From Lachnospiraceae bacterium KM106-2 (GTDB taxonomy: Bacteria > Bacillota > Clostridia > Lachnospirales > Lachnospiraceae): a DNA stretch of 64,000 nt. The translations under genes and the position numbers were made by a program. The notes below the pieces were generated by a model. The model made no database searches. It was not told where the DNA came from and saw only the letters and a list, made by a program, of their open reading frames with translations. Positions 8,700 through 17,856 of the stretch are shown here, piece by piece (position 1 is the first letter of the stretch; every line of letters begins with the position of its first letter). Where the stretch lies: positions 3,366,501 through 3,430,500 of the forward strand of contig AP018794.1 of NCBI GenBank assembly GCA_009731425.1, in the 5' to 3' direction.

Positions 8700-11021
8700 C
8701 TATTGATTTGGTGTATCGGTATCTGGAACCTGCTGATTTTGATCATTTACAACTGGCGGATCAGTTACTGCTGGTGGTGCAGTCACCACTGGAGCTTGTG
8801 TCGGTGCCTGAGTTGGTGCCTGAGTCGGTTGTTCTTGCTGAACCGGCGTCTGTTGCTGTTGTTGTGGTTCCTTCGTTCTTGTTGGTTCTTTCGTTGCTTT
8901 TGGTGTAGCTGTAGGATCATTATAATCCGAATCATCATTATCTAAATCATCGTCATTGTACTCGTCATCATTATTCTCGAGCTTTTCTTCATCCTCTTCC
9001 TCTTTTTTCTCGTTTTCAACTTTTTGCTCCTTCTCTTTTTCTGCATAAGAAGGGAAATCTTTATTTTCGAGACCTTCATGGATCACTGACATAAAATCTC
9101 TCCATATATAAAGAGGATACGTATTTCCTTTTAACGAAGATAACTGCTTTGGAATGTCATAGCCAACCCAAATACTAGTTGTATAGTATGGTGTATATCC
9201 AGAGAACCAACCATCTTTATTTGAGTTTGTAGTACCTGTCTTACCAGCACATGACATATTCTTCAATGCATAACCTTTTGCAGTACCTCTCTTAAGAACT
9301 CCGGTAAGAACGTCTGTCATTGTTCTAGCAGCATTTTTATCATATACTTCCTTTGATTCAATCTTACTAGTAACTACTTCTGTTCCATCTACTGTCTTAA
9401 TAGATACAATACAAGTAGGTTCTCTATATTGTCCATCATTCTCTATCGTAGCATAGCCAGAAGCCATTTCTACAGTACTAACACCATTTGTAAATCCACC
9501 AATGGAAGCAGTCGGATAATAATCTCCAGCTGCAAGTCTGTGGAAATTCATATTATATAAGAATGATAATGCATAGTCTGCACCGATATCCTGGAACACT
9601 TTATATGCTACTGTATTCTTTGATTGTTCAACAGCTGTACGTAATGTTATTTTTCCAGCATATCTGCCATTTGAGTTACTTGGTCCATCTTTTTCTTTCT
9701 TATCATTTACAATCTGCGTCGTCGTATAACCGGATTGGAACGCTGGTGTATAATCAAGCAGTGGCTTAATACAACTACCTGGCTGTCTATAACTTTGATA
9801 TGCACGATTTAATGTGTATCCATCATTATCTTGGCTTCTACCACCTACGATAGCAACTACTCGACCTGTCTTATTATCGATACAAGTACCTGCACTTTGT
9901 AATTGATAAATTCCATCCTTCGTCTTGCTTGTAAAGCTCTTAGTTCCTTCATCAACTGCCCTCTGAAGTTCTTTCTGCTTATCAGAATCAATCGATGTAT
10001 AAATCTTATAACCCTTTGTATAGACATCCTGTTTACACTGATTATACAGTTCTTTATATTCTGTCTCATAAGCTTTTTGATCATCTGTTGAATCAAACTT
10101 ATTCTTAAATGTAAAGCCTTCCTGTTTCATCAAAGCTTCTGTTGCACAATGTAATACATACGTATCAACATAGTTACTTCTCTCCAACTTCGATTTCTTT
10201 AAGGTAATCTTTTCATCAATTGCATTCTGATAATCCTCACGGCTTATCTTCTTATCCTCATACATCTGTTTCAAGATACGATCACGACGTTTTAGAGTGT
10301 TCTCTTTACGTTCTACCGGATCATACAAGGTCGGATTATTTGGAATCGAACAAAGAAATGCGATCTGTGATAAAGACAGCTTATCCACATCTTTATTAAA
10401 GTATCCTTTACTTGCTGCTTGAATTCCATAATAGCCATTTGCAAAATAGATATTATTTAGATAGAATTCAAGAATCTGATACTTCTCATATTTCTTTTCT
10501 AATTCCATAGCAATAAAGATTTCTTCTACTTTACGTTCCCATGTCTGCTTTTGACTCAAGAATATGTTACGACTTAACTGCTGTGTAATTGTACTACCAC
10601 CACGCTTAATTTCACCTTTATTGCGGATCAGTGAAAATACTGCAGCAATATTGGCTTTTAAATCCACGCCTGTGTGAGTTGCAAAGGACTTATCTTCAAT
10701 CGATACCATAGCTTGTTTAACATACTGTGGTATATCCTCATAGTATAAATAATAAGAGTCCTTCTCGCTCTTAAACTTTGTTAAAAGCTTTTTATCTGAA
10801 TCATAAACTGTTGTCGTAAGATTCTGTCTAAATGTGTCTACGGTGCTTTCTCGCACAAGTTGCTTTGCTTCATCCTGTAAACGGAATATCGTTCTACCAT
10901 ACTTAAAGTAAAATACGATAAATACAAGCAATAACGCAACTAGAATTACTAGCCATGCAATCTTGAATCCCAAACGGATCTTGCGCTGCCTTGGCGTTAA
11001 TTTTTTCTTCTTCTTACTCAT
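8700..11021 (-). CDS. Class A penicillin-binding protein (PBP1A type)
   Basis: 773 residues. A basic cytoplasmic start and one membrane span (about 17-40) are followed by a GT51 glycosyltransferase domain with the catalytic SIEDKSFATHTG (E109) and GGSTITQQLSRN. The transpeptidase domain has the nucleophile in GSCIK (S416), SKN (467-469) and KTG (594-596), so both polymerase and crosslinking activities should be present. The last 115 residues are an acidic stretch and then a Pro/Thr/Gln-rich tail with PTQA repeats, probably spanning the wall. The ribosome binding site is weak (AAAGAG). The neighbouring ATPase/nuclease pair ends 46 bases upstream. Confidence 0.95.
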   Translation of the reverse strand: MSKKKKKLTPRQRKIRLGFKIAWLVILVALLLVFIVFYFKYGRTIFRLQDEAKQLVRESTVDTFRQNLTTTVYDSDKKLLTKFKSEKDSYYLYYEDIPQYVKQAMVSIEDKSFATHTGVDLKANIAAVFSLIRNKGEIKRGGSTITQQLSRNIFLSQKQTWERKVEEIFIAMELEKKYEKYQILEFYLNNIYFANGYYGIQAASKGYFNKDVDKLSLSQIAFLCSIPNNPTLYDPVERKENTLKRRDRILKQMYEDKKISREDYQNAIDEKITLKKSKLERSNYVDTYVLHCATEALMKQEGFTFKNKFDSTDDQKAYETEYKELYNQCKQDVYTKGYKIYTSIDSDKQKELQRAVDEGTKSFTSKTKDGIYQLQSAGTCIDNKTGRVVAIVGGRSQDNDGYTLNRAYQSYRQPGSCIKPLLDYTPAFQSGYTTTQIVNDKKEKDGPSNSNGRYAGKITLRTAVEQSKNTVAYKVFQDIGADYALSFLYNMNFHRLAAGDYYPTASIGGFTNGVSTVEMASGYATIENDGQYREPTCIVSIKTVDGTEVVTSKIESKEVYDKNAARTMTDVLTGVLKRGTAKGYALKNMSCAGKTGTTNSNKDGWFSGYTPYYTTSIWVGYDIPKQLSSLKGNTYPLYIWRDFMSVIHEGLENKDFPSYAEKEKEQKVENEKKEEEDEEKLENNDDEYNDDDLDNDDSDYNDPTATPKATKEPTRTKEPQQQQQTPVQQEQPTQAPTQAPTQAPVVTAPPAVTDPPVVNDQNQQVPDTDTPNQ

Positions 11022-11067
11022 AATAAAACTCTTTTCTACCTACCTTATATTTCAATTGTGTTCTTTA

Positions 11068-12795
11068 TTAACGAGTTACAGAAACCATATGAAACTTAAT
11101 ATTTAGTCTTTCTAAAATCTTATATTCTCTTTCATGACAAGAAAAAATAATAACCTGTCTGTGATCAGCTAACAGTCTCAATGCGCATTCTAAGCGTGTA
11201 TCATCATAATACGCAAAGTAATCATCTAATATAATCGGCATATCTTCATAATGATATAAGCACTCTCCTACCACAATACGCAATGCAAGATAGATCTGAT
11301 GAATTGTACCAACACTTAATTGCTCCAATTTGATCAAATTGCCATCTGCGCATAATTGAATCTTAGCATTCTCATCTAAAAATGCATTCGTATATCGTCC
11401 CTCTGTGAATTCTGCAATATACTCAGATAATTTATCATTTAGCGCAGAACTAAACTTATCATGTAATTCTCCGGTCAAATGCTCTATCTGCCGAATGGCA
11501 TACTCAATTGCCTCTATATCCTCTTTTTGCTCTGCTTTCTGTTTCTGCAGCTCTTCGTATCGATTTTCATATTGCTCAAGTTCTTCTGCGACAGAATCTA
11601 AACTATCTTTCTCCCAAAGTAATTTATTAAAAGCTAACTGTTCTTCTTCTAATCGCTTCTGTTTTCTTCGTTCTTCCTCGAGTGCTTTGTTATGACTCAG
11701 GTTTACTTCTGCCATAACCTCTCTTATATCTTCTTTATTCGAATGAATATTTATTGCTTTAATCTTATTTTTCAGCTCAATTTTTGCTTCCATTAACTGT
11801 TGATTTGATTGATTTTCTCCCCGATCAACCCCTTCTACACTTGTTTTATTATCTAACATCTGCTTTCCAAAACAGATGATAAATGCAATACCAGTCAATA
11901 TCATTGTCGGTACTATTCTCAAATATAAGGATAGTAAAAATCCGATAACAATACTAAATAAAATTACCTTTTGAATCATGCTTTGATTCGTTTTTTCAAT
12001 TGGCTCTTTTTTCGATTCTTGTTGTAAAATCTTCTCTTTTTCCATAAGGTAATTATTATAAGAGTTATAAACCTCTTTGTATGGAATGTCAAGTTTTTCC
12101 CTTTTTAATGAGCTCTCTAATCTAGCAATCAAACCTTCTTTTTGAGCTAATGCCTTCTCTATTTCGTCTTGCTTCATTAGCCGTTTCTCACTATCCTGCA
12201 TTTTTTCAACAATCTGTTCTATCTCAGCTAATGATTGCTCATACGGAACCTGTTTCTTTTTATCCTTCAAATATTTAATTGCTTGGGACAGATCAATATT
12301 ACTATCATGAGAGGATGCCATATTCGTAATGTAATTTTGAATCTCAAGTCCTAGTTTCTTATCAGTAACTGCTTTTAATTGTTCCACACTAATAGTATTC
12401 TGATAATTCGACTTACTAAGTCCTCTTAATGGAGGAACTTCATCATTATTCTCAAATTCAAAATTTCTTCCTGTTTCCAAATTGAATATTTGATTCCTTT
12501 TAGAATCTTTATGAAAGTTACGTTCTAGCATATAATACCCTGAATCATCTTCAAACTCAAGCGACCCCTGGTATTGAAGCGGCCTGTCCCACGGAAGATA
12601 CTTTGTATAAATATCCTCTTTTCCTTCTCGCCCTCTCGGTTTCTCATTTCCAACCAGCATTGCCTTTAGAAAAGAGTGAATGGTGGACTTTCCTGCTTCA
12701 TTCGGTCCATACACAATGTTAATACCTTCTTGTAATTCAATTGATTTATCGTGAAACTTTCCAAAGTCCTGAAGCTTTAATTTTCTAATAATCAA
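11068..12795 (-). CDS. YhaN/SbcC-like AAA ATPase with coiled coil and membrane segment
   Basis: 575 residues from a TTG start. The start is fixed by GAGGAG seven bases upstream, directly after the stop of the preceding nuclease gene. Walker A is GPNEAGKST (30-38). The C-terminus has the ABC-type signature LSVGTIHQIYLALRI and Walker B MPIILDDYFAYYDD. Between them lie long coiled coils and, unusually for an SbcC/Rad50 protein, two hydrophobic stretches (about 272-315) that look like a membrane hairpin. With the adjacent Mre11-type nuclease it matches the YhaN-YhaO pair of Bacillus rather than full-length SbcCD. A role in DNA end processing is inferred. Confidence 0.85.
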   Translation of the reverse strand: MIIRKLKLQDFGKFHDKSIELQEGINIVYGPNEAGKSTIHSFLKAMLVGNEKPRGREGKEDIYTKYLPWDRPLQYQGSLEFEDDSGYYMLERNFHKDSKRNQIFNLETGRNFEFENNDEVPPLRGLSKSNYQNTISVEQLKAVTDKKLGLEIQNYITNMASSHDSNIDLSQAIKYLKDKKKQVPYEQSLAEIEQIVEKMQDSEKRLMKQDEIEKALAQKEGLIARLESSLKREKLDIPYKEVYNSYNNYLMEKEKILQQESKKEPIEKTNQSMIQKVILFSIVIGFLLSLYLRIVPTMILTGIAFIICFGKQMLDNKTSVEGVDRGENQSNQQLMEAKIELKNKIKAINIHSNKEDIREVMAEVNLSHNKALEEERRKQKRLEEEQLAFNKLLWEKDSLDSVAEELEQYENRYEELQKQKAEQKEDIEAIEYAIRQIEHLTGELHDKFSSALNDKLSEYIAEFTEGRYTNAFLDENAKIQLCADGNLIKLEQLSVGTIHQIYLALRIVVGECLYHYEDMPIILDDYFAYYDDTRLECALRLLADHRQVIIFSCHEREYKILERLNIKFHMVSVTR

Positions 12796-12807
12796 ACTAC
12801 TACTCCT

Positions 12808-13869
12808 CTACTTCTGCTCCTGATAGGATAACAATAACGCCTCAAGTCCATAATTAATTGCTTTCTTTTTAACCGTATCCTTTAATTCTGCGTTCTTTGC
12901 TTCCTCCAAATATAGACCGATAATATTATTTTTATTCTCATGATAGATTTCATCATAATCATAATCTGGCTCCGTCTGATCGATCAACTCAATGATATTA
13001 CCCGCCTGCATTAAGCGATTGGTATCTACTTTGCTATCAATTGCTCTCTTTCCCTTTAACTTAACTAGATAGATATTTCTATTTCCATTTTGCCTTATTC
13101 TCTCTTTCAAAAGATCAAATATTTCATAGTAATTCATCTTACTATCTATTACAAGCTCCAAAGGGATATATCGCCTTGATGCCGCATCTACAAACTGCAA
13201 TTTAAATCCAAGATCATCTAACTCTCCATAAATAAATCCATGTTTTCCTGTCTCTGTCTTATCCAATGGCTCTAAAGAACCTGAATAAGCCATGTTTTCA
13301 GACAAACGCTGTGGTTTATGAATATGCCCCAATGCAATATAGTCAAATTTCTTTTTCTTCATCTTTACAAGATCAAATGGTACGTTATTTTTATCCCCAC
13401 CATGAGCAAGCAAGATATGAAATCCAGGTTCGCTCCCTGGCTCAATGCCTGCATAAATATCTTCTCGAATGTTATTCTGCTGATAACTCTGTCCATATAT
13501 ATATGTGTGTAAAGAGGAAAGATATATTTTCTGAAGCTTACCTGGTTCTAAGAAATGTATTCTATTCCCCCAATTATAGTTTAAGTACGCGCAGCCGTAA
13601 CCCGCATAATCATGATTTCCTGCCATAATTACAACTTCTGTATTATTTAACTTTGATAACAGATATCCTATCTGTTCCAATTGCTTTGCCGATGGCTGCT
13701 TATGAAACAAATCACCTGCGATCAAAAGGAGCTCTGCTTTTTTCTCATTGCAAAATTCAATGACACGATAAAAAGTATCTTCTATTTCTCTCTCTCGTTC
13801 TTTTCCCCATGGATAATGCATGTCTGGCTTCATTCCCATGTGTACATCTGCGATATGAACAAACTTCAT
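12808..13869 (-). CDS. Mre11/SbcD/YhaO-like DNA exonuclease
   Basis: 353 residues from the ATG at 13869 (MKFVHIADVHMG). A GTG at 13878 would add three residues but sits only two bases from the GGAG, so the ATG is preferred. Metallophosphatase motifs are in order: HIADVH, LLLIAGDLFHK, MAGNHDYAG, LLAHGG and YIALGHIHKPQ, giving the metal ligands of Mre11-type nucleases. It is followed after 12 bases by the ATPase partner gene. The pair probably processes double-strand breaks or replication intermediates, by analogy with SbcCD. Confidence 0.9.
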   Translation of the reverse strand: MKFVHIADVHMGMKPDMHYPWGKEREREIEDTFYRVIEFCNEKKAELLLIAGDLFHKQPSAKQLEQIGYLLSKLNNTEVVIMAGNHDYAGYGCAYLNYNWGNRIHFLEPGKLQKIYLSSLHTYIYGQSYQQNNIREDIYAGIEPGSEPGFHILLAHGGDKNNVPFDLVKMKKKKFDYIALGHIHKPQRLSENMAYSGSLEPLDKTETGKHGFIYGELDDLGFKLQFVDAASRRYIPLELVIDSKMNYYEIFDLLKERIRQNGNRNIYLVKLKGKRAIDSKVDTNRLMQAGNIIELIDQTEPDYDYDEIYHENKNNIIGLYLEEAKNAELKDTVKKKAINYGLEALLLSYQEQK

Positions 13870-13910
13870 TCGAGTCACTGCTCCTTTCCTTCAAATCTTC
13901 AAGATAATAT

Positions 13911-13939
13911 AGTATACCATACTCAAAAAAAAATGGCAA
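13911..13939 (-). promoter_or_regulatory. Promoter of the nuclease-ATPase operon
   Basis: Minus-strand -35 TTGCCA (13934-13939), 17-base spacer, -10 TATACT (13911-13916). The remaining 200 bases toward mecA are AT-rich. They hold a TATAAT at 14102-14107 that may serve mecA, without a good -35. Confidence 0.55.
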
Positions 13940-14153
13940 TTATAGTATCGAACACACGTTTTATTTCGTAGCATAATTTTAACATTTCGCTTATTGACTT
14001 TACTAATAATATCACTTATACTTTCTACATAATAATAGAGAAAAATAGCAAGACTTTTAATAGTTTTTTAAATTTTATACGTGAAATAAAAGTCAACCGC
14101 ATATAATATATATATATTATTCTATCTGCACGATCTCGAAAGGATGTGATTCT

Positions 14154-14957
14154 ATGAAGATTGAAAAAATAAGTGATAACCAGATCCGTTGCACGCTCAA
14201 CAAAGAAGATTTATCTGATCGACAGTTACGTCTTAGCGAGCTTGCTTATGGTACCGAAAAGGCCAAAATGCTATTTCGCGATATGATGCAACAGGCAGCA
14301 TATGAATTTGGCTTTGAAGCAGATGATATTCCACTTATGATCGAAGCAATTCCTGTTTCTAATGATTGTCTTATTCTCGTTGTAACAAAAGTTGAAGATC
14401 CAGATGAGCTTGATACTCGTTTTTCAAAATTTTCACCACATGAAAATTCTGATACTGACGAAGATGATACTTCTTACGCAGATGAAATATTAAACTGTTT
14501 TAGCCAACTTGATGATTTGCTTGAAAATGATGATGAGGATGAAATTAAAAACAATCCTTCATCCAATAATACAGATTTTATTCCATTACCTGAATCACTC
14601 AATCTCACAAAAAAGGATTCGGCAGATACCAAATCAAAAGACAAGACAAGCCAAAATGAAAAACAGATTACAAAGATATTTTGTTTTGACAGCCTTGATG
14701 ATATTATCGATTTATCAAAAATCATCATTGCTGACTATAAAGGGAATAATATTCTCTACAAAGATTCCGCTAACAAGAAATTCTATCTAATTCTGAATAA
14801 GGATGATACGACAACAGAGAATTTCAATAAGATTTGTAATATCATATCTGAATATGGAAAAGTTCAGCGTTCTACTTACGCTGTTTCCTCTTACTTCTCC
14901 GAGCATTACGATTGTATGATTTCAACCTATGCCGTTCAGAATTTAGCAAAAATATAA
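14154..14957 (+). CDS. mecA: Adaptor protein MecA
   Basis: 267 residues. The N-terminal domain MKIEKISDNQIRCTLNKEDL...AYGTEKAKMLFRDMM is typical of MecA. An acidic, low-complexity linker (about 85-165) leads to the C-terminal domain (about 175-260), which in the family binds ClpC. MecA delivers substrates to the ClpCP protease; in Bacillus it controls competence and sporulation regulators. It is longer than Bacillus MecA (about 218) because of the linker. The ribosome binding site is AAAGGATG. A terminator follows directly. Confidence 0.9.
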   Translation: MKIEKISDNQIRCTLNKEDLSDRQLRLSELAYGTEKAKMLFRDMMQQAAYEFGFEADDIPLMIEAIPVSNDCLILVVTKVEDPDELDTRFSKFSPHENSDTDEDDTSYADEILNCFSQLDDLLENDDEDEIKNNPSSNNTDFIPLPESLNLTKKDSADTKSKDKTSQNEKQITKIFCFDSLDDIIDLSKIIIADYKGNNILYKDSANKKFYLILNKDDTTTENFNKICNIISEYGKVQRSTYAVSSYFSEHYDCMISTYAVQNLAKI

Positions 14958-14984
14958 GGGATGCATTAGCATCCCTTTTTTTTA
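14956..14984 (+). terminator. mecA terminator
   Basis: AAGGGATGC / GCATCCCTT with a four-base loop, then eight Ts. It overlaps the stop codon region of the converging DUF1858 gene. Confidence 0.85.
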
Positions 14985-15185
14985 TTTCTGTGTAAAATAT
15001 GTATTAATCTGTTCTACTAATTCATCTGGATCAATCCCATGAACCATACATGCTTCTTCCAATGATTCACCTTGAGATGATGGACATCCGATACAATGCA
15101 TTCCTGATTCTAATAAAATAGGAATCACACCTGTATCTATTTGCAATAAATCACCGATTACAATGTCTTTTGTTATCTTCTCCAT
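14982..15185 (-). CDS. DUF1858-family small protein
   Basis: 67 residues from the ATG at 15185 (MEKITKDIVIGDLLQ), chosen because AAGGAGG lies eight bases upstream; an upstream in-frame ATG has no ribosome binding site. The pattern of helix, MHCIGCPSS and GESLEEACMVHGID is that of the DUF1858 domain, found in anaerobes and often fused to redox proteins. The CxxC could bind metal or act in redox chemistry, but no function is established. It is transcribed away from the pyruvate formate-lyase cluster and shares its upstream region. Confidence 0.85.
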   Translation of the reverse strand: MEKITKDIVIGDLLQIDTGVIPILLESGMHCIGCPSSQGESLEEACMVHGIDPDELVEQINTYFTQK

Positions 15186-15316
15186 TCCGATAACCTCCTT
15201 TATCTTTGATGATATCAATTATATTCTAACAATATTAGATGGTCAAGTAAGCTAATTCGCCCTTTGTACTCAAAAAAATACAACTTTGTTAAAAACTTGT
15301 CATAATGTCATGGTTA

Positions 15317-15356
15317 CATTTTACAATATTTGTTTTTCTAGTCGCATTTTACAATA
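15317..15356 (+). repeat. Pair of 12-base direct repeats upstream of the pfl promoter
   Basis: CATTTTACAATA occurs at 15317-15328 and 15345-15356, 28 bases apart, in the otherwise AT-rich 386-base gap between the DUF1858 gene and pflB. It could be a paired regulator site; nothing identifies the protein. Confidence 0.5.
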
Positions 15357-15432
15357 AGTTCTCTATTATCTTATGCGTTTTTGTCTTAATTGTATGTACA
15401 TTTCCAATATGTTATACACGTAAAATAGAATG

Positions 15433-15451
15433 TTGTGAATATATTGCACAA
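15433..15451. promoter_or_regulatory. Palindromic operator candidate upstream of the pfl promoter
   Basis: TTGTGAATATATTGCACAA has five-base perfect arms (TTGTG / CACAA). It resembles a Rex site (TTGTGAA-N4-TTCACAA) or a CRP/FNR-family site (TGTGA-N6-TCACA), but matches neither exactly. It lies 42 bases upstream of the -35, where an activator or redox repressor could act. Confidence 0.45.
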
Positions 15452-15492
15452 TAATTTGTAATTAACTTACACTTTTTGCATTGTTACCCTTA

Positions 15493-15522
15493 TTGACGAA
15501 CTATTTAATCATCAACTATAAT
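15493..15522 (+). promoter_or_regulatory. pfl operon promoter
   Basis: -35 TTGACG (15493-15498), 18-base spacer, -10 TATAAT (15517-15522), 49 bases before the pflB ATG. The leader contains the palindrome TTGTATACAA at 15539-15548. Confidence 0.75.
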
Positions 15523-15571
15523 GAACTCATAAAACAAGTTGTATACAAGAAACAATAATGGAGGGTTTTCA

Positions 15572-17614
15572 ATGAGAACAGAATGGAATAATTTCGTTCC
15601 TGGTAAATGGAATGAGCAAGTAAACGTTAGAGACTTCATTCAAAAAAACTATACAGTATATGAAGGAGATGATTCTTTCTTAGCTGCACCAACAGAAGCT
15701 ACGAAAAAGCTTTGGTCACAAGTTATGGAACTATCCAAACAAGAAAGAGAAGCTGGTGGTGTTCTTGATATGGATACAAAAGTTGTATCTACAATCACTT
15801 CTCACGGTGCTGGATATCTCGACAAAGATTTAGAAACTATCGTTGGTTTCCAAACAGAAAAACCATTTAAACGTTCTCTTCAACCTTTTGGTGGTATCAA
15901 AATGGCAATGAATGCTTGCGCGCAAAATGGATACTCTGTTGATCCTGAAGTTGTTGATATCTTTACGAAATATAGAAAAACTCATAATCAAGGTGTTTTT
16001 GATGCTTATACTGCTGAAATGAGAGCTGCTAGAAAAGCTGCTATCATCACTGGTCTTCCAGATGCTTATGGCCGTGGTCGTATCATCGGTGATTACCGTC
16101 GTATCGCATTATATGGTATTGATTTCTTAATCCAAGATAAAATGAAACAAAAAGACTCTTGCGGATCAGTTATGAGCCCAGATGTGATTCGTGACCGTGA
16201 AGAATTCACTGAACAAATCGTTGCATTAAATGATCTAAAAGAATTAGCTGCTATCTACGGTCTTGATATTTCTCAACCTGCGAAAAACGCACAAGAAGCA
16301 ATTCAATGGTTATACTTTGGTTACCTTGCTGCTGTCAAAGAACAAAATGGTGCAGCAATGAGTTTAGGACGTACTTCAACATTCCTAGATATTTATATTG
16401 AACGTGACCTTAAAAATGGTGTTATCACAGAAGAACAAGCACAAGAATACATCGATCACTTTATCATGAAACTTCGTCTTGTTAAATTTGCTCGTACACC
16501 AGAATACAATGCTTTATTCTCTGGTGATCCTACATGGGTTACTGAATCAATTGGTGGTGTTGGTATTGATGGACGTCCTTTAGTAACAAAGAACTCTTTC
16601 AGATATCTTCATACTTTAACTAATCTTGGTACTGCTCCAGAACCAAATATGACAGTACTTTGGTCTACTAGCCTACCAGCAAACTTTAAAGCATACTGTG
16701 CAAAAATGTCCATCCAGACTTCATCTATCCAATATGAAAATGATGATATGATGAGAGTAACTCACGGTGATGATTATGCAATCGCATGTTGCGTATCTTC
16801 TATGCGTGTTGGTAAGGAAATGCAGTTCTTTGGAGCTCGTGCAAACTTAGCAAAATGTTTATTATATGCGATCAACGGTGGTGTTGATGAAAAATCAAAA
16901 GAACAAGTTGGACCAAAATATCGTCCAGTTGAAGGTGACTACCTCGATTTCGATGATGTAATGGAAAAATACGATGATATGATGGAATGGTTAGCCGGAT
17001 TATATGTCAATACATTAAATGTCATTCACTATATGCATGACAAATACAGCTATGAAAAAATCCAAATGGCTTTACACGATAAGGAAGTAAAACGTTACTT
17101 TGCTACTGGTATTGCAGGTCTTTCTGTAGTAGCTGACTCTCTTAGTGCAATTAAATATGCAAAAGTGAAAGCAATCAGAGACGAAGACGGAATCGTAACT
17201 GACTACGAAGTAGAAGGTGACTTCCCTAAATACGGTAATAATGATGACCGCGTTGATAGCCTTGCAGTTGACCTTGTTCATAACTTTATGGAAAAGATCA
17301 GAAAACACGAAACTTATCGCAATGGTGTTCCTACTATGTCTATTCTTACTATTACTTCAAATGTTGTATATGGTAAAAAAACAGGTAATACTCCAGATGG
17401 AAGACGTATGGGAGAACCTTTAGCTCCTGGTGCCAACCCAATGCATAGAAGAGATACAAATGGTGCAGTTGCATCCTTAGCATCTGTTGCTAAGATTCCA
17501 TTTGATGATGCTCAAGATGGTATCTCAAATACTTTCTCTATCGTTCCAGATGCTCTTGGTAAAGATATGAAAGTATTTACAGGTGAGTTAGATCTAGATG
17601 CTCTTGCAGAATAG
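15572..17614 (+). CDS. Pyruvate formate-lyase catalytic body lacking the glycyl-radical domain
   Basis: 680 residues from the ATG at 15572, which has GGAGGG seven bases upstream. It converts pyruvate and CoA to formate and acetyl-CoA. The body is a clear PFL ([22 protein letters not shown] at the start) with the catalytic cysteine pair ACCVSS (C406-C407). It ends at [10 protein letters not shown], about 75 residues before a normal PFL ends. The missing piece, the RVSGYA glycyl-radical loop, is encoded by the separate gene at 17857-18093. The TAG stop is followed in frame four codons later by TGA, so simple readthrough cannot restore it. The enzyme presumably works only as a complex with the small radical protein. 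Confidence 0.93.
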   Translation: MRTEWNNFVPGKWNEQVNVRDFIQKNYTVYEGDDSFLAAPTEATKKLWSQVMELSKQEREAGGVLDMDTKVVSTITSHGAGYLDKDLETIVGFQTEKPFKRSLQPFGGIKMAMNACAQNGYSVDPEVVDIFTKYRKTHNQGVFDAYTAEMRAARKAAIITGLPDAYGRGRIIGDYRRIALYGIDFLIQDKMKQKDSCGSVMSPDVIRDREEFTEQIVALNDLKELAAIYGLDISQPAKNAQEAIQWLYFGYLAAVKEQNGAAMSLGRTSTFLDIYIERDLKNGVITEEQAQEYIDHFIMKLRLVKFARTPEYNALFSGDPTWVTESIGGVGIDGRPLVTKNSFRYLHTLTNLGTAPEPNMTVLWSTSLPANFKAYCAKMSIQTSSIQYENDDMMRVTHGDDYAIACCVSSMRVGKEMQFFGARANLAKCLLYAINGGVDEKSKEQVGPKYRPVEGDYLDFDDVMEKYDDMMEWLAGLYVNTLNVIHYMHDKYSYEKIQMALHDKEVKRYFATGIAGLSVVADSLSAIKYAKVKAIRDEDGIVTDYEVEGDFPKYGNNDDRVDSLAVDLVHNFMEKIRKHETYRNGVPTMSILTITSNVVYGKKTGNTPDGRRMGEPLAPGANPMHRRDTNGAVASLASVAKIPFDDAQDGISNTFSIVPDALGKDMKVFTGELDLDALAE

Positions 17615-17625
17615 GGAGTGTTATA

Positions 17626-17826
17626 TTGAACAAAGATAAAAAAGTTGAAGATATCGTTGCAATGTTGGATAACTTCATGCAAAATGGTGGAGGCCATATG
17701 AACATCACTGTTCAAGATACTCAATCGGAAACAATTAAGATCAATACATTTAAGAGTTCTGACTGCGCTGCAGGGAATATGGCTTGCAGCGTCCCAACTC
17801 TAACCGAATGTATCGACAATGAATAA
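17626..17826 (+). CDS. Small PFL-domain paralogue with cysteines instead of the glycyl-radical loop
   Basis: 66 residues from a TTG start with AGGGAG eight bases upstream, 11 bases after the pflB stop. Residues 7-29 (VEDIVAMLDNFMQNGGGHMN...) align with the first 28 residues of the next gene ([20 protein letters not shown]...). That is the linker and strand that normally joins the PFL body to its radical loop. The second half has no RVSGYA. It carries C47, C54 and C62 in DCAAGNMACSVPTLTEC and an acidic end. It cannot host a glycyl radical. It may be a structural subunit, a redox or metal-binding cap on the split enzyme, or a competitor. Function unknown. Confidence 0.85.
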   Translation: MNKDKKVEDIVAMLDNFMQNGGGHMNITVQDTQSETIKINTFKSSDCAAGNMACSVPTLTECIDNE

Positions 17827-17856
17827 ATCAATATTTTTATAAGGGAGGATCATAAT

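Noticed and set aside
8679..8945. Plus-strand frames over the PBP C-terminal tail
   Set aside because: They are the antisense of a low-complexity Pro/Thr/Gln repeat; the tryptophan- and leucine-rich translations are artefacts of composition.
13757..13939. 60-codon minus-strand frame overlapping the start of the nuclease gene
   Set aside because: It is a shifted frame of the nuclease coding region and its promoter, without a ribosome binding site.
17612..17640. PFL truncation as a frameshift or readable stop codon
   Set aside because: After TAG the frame meets TGA four codons later, the next gene is in another frame with its own ribosome binding site, and 242 bases separate the body from the radical domain. 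This is a real split, not one base error.
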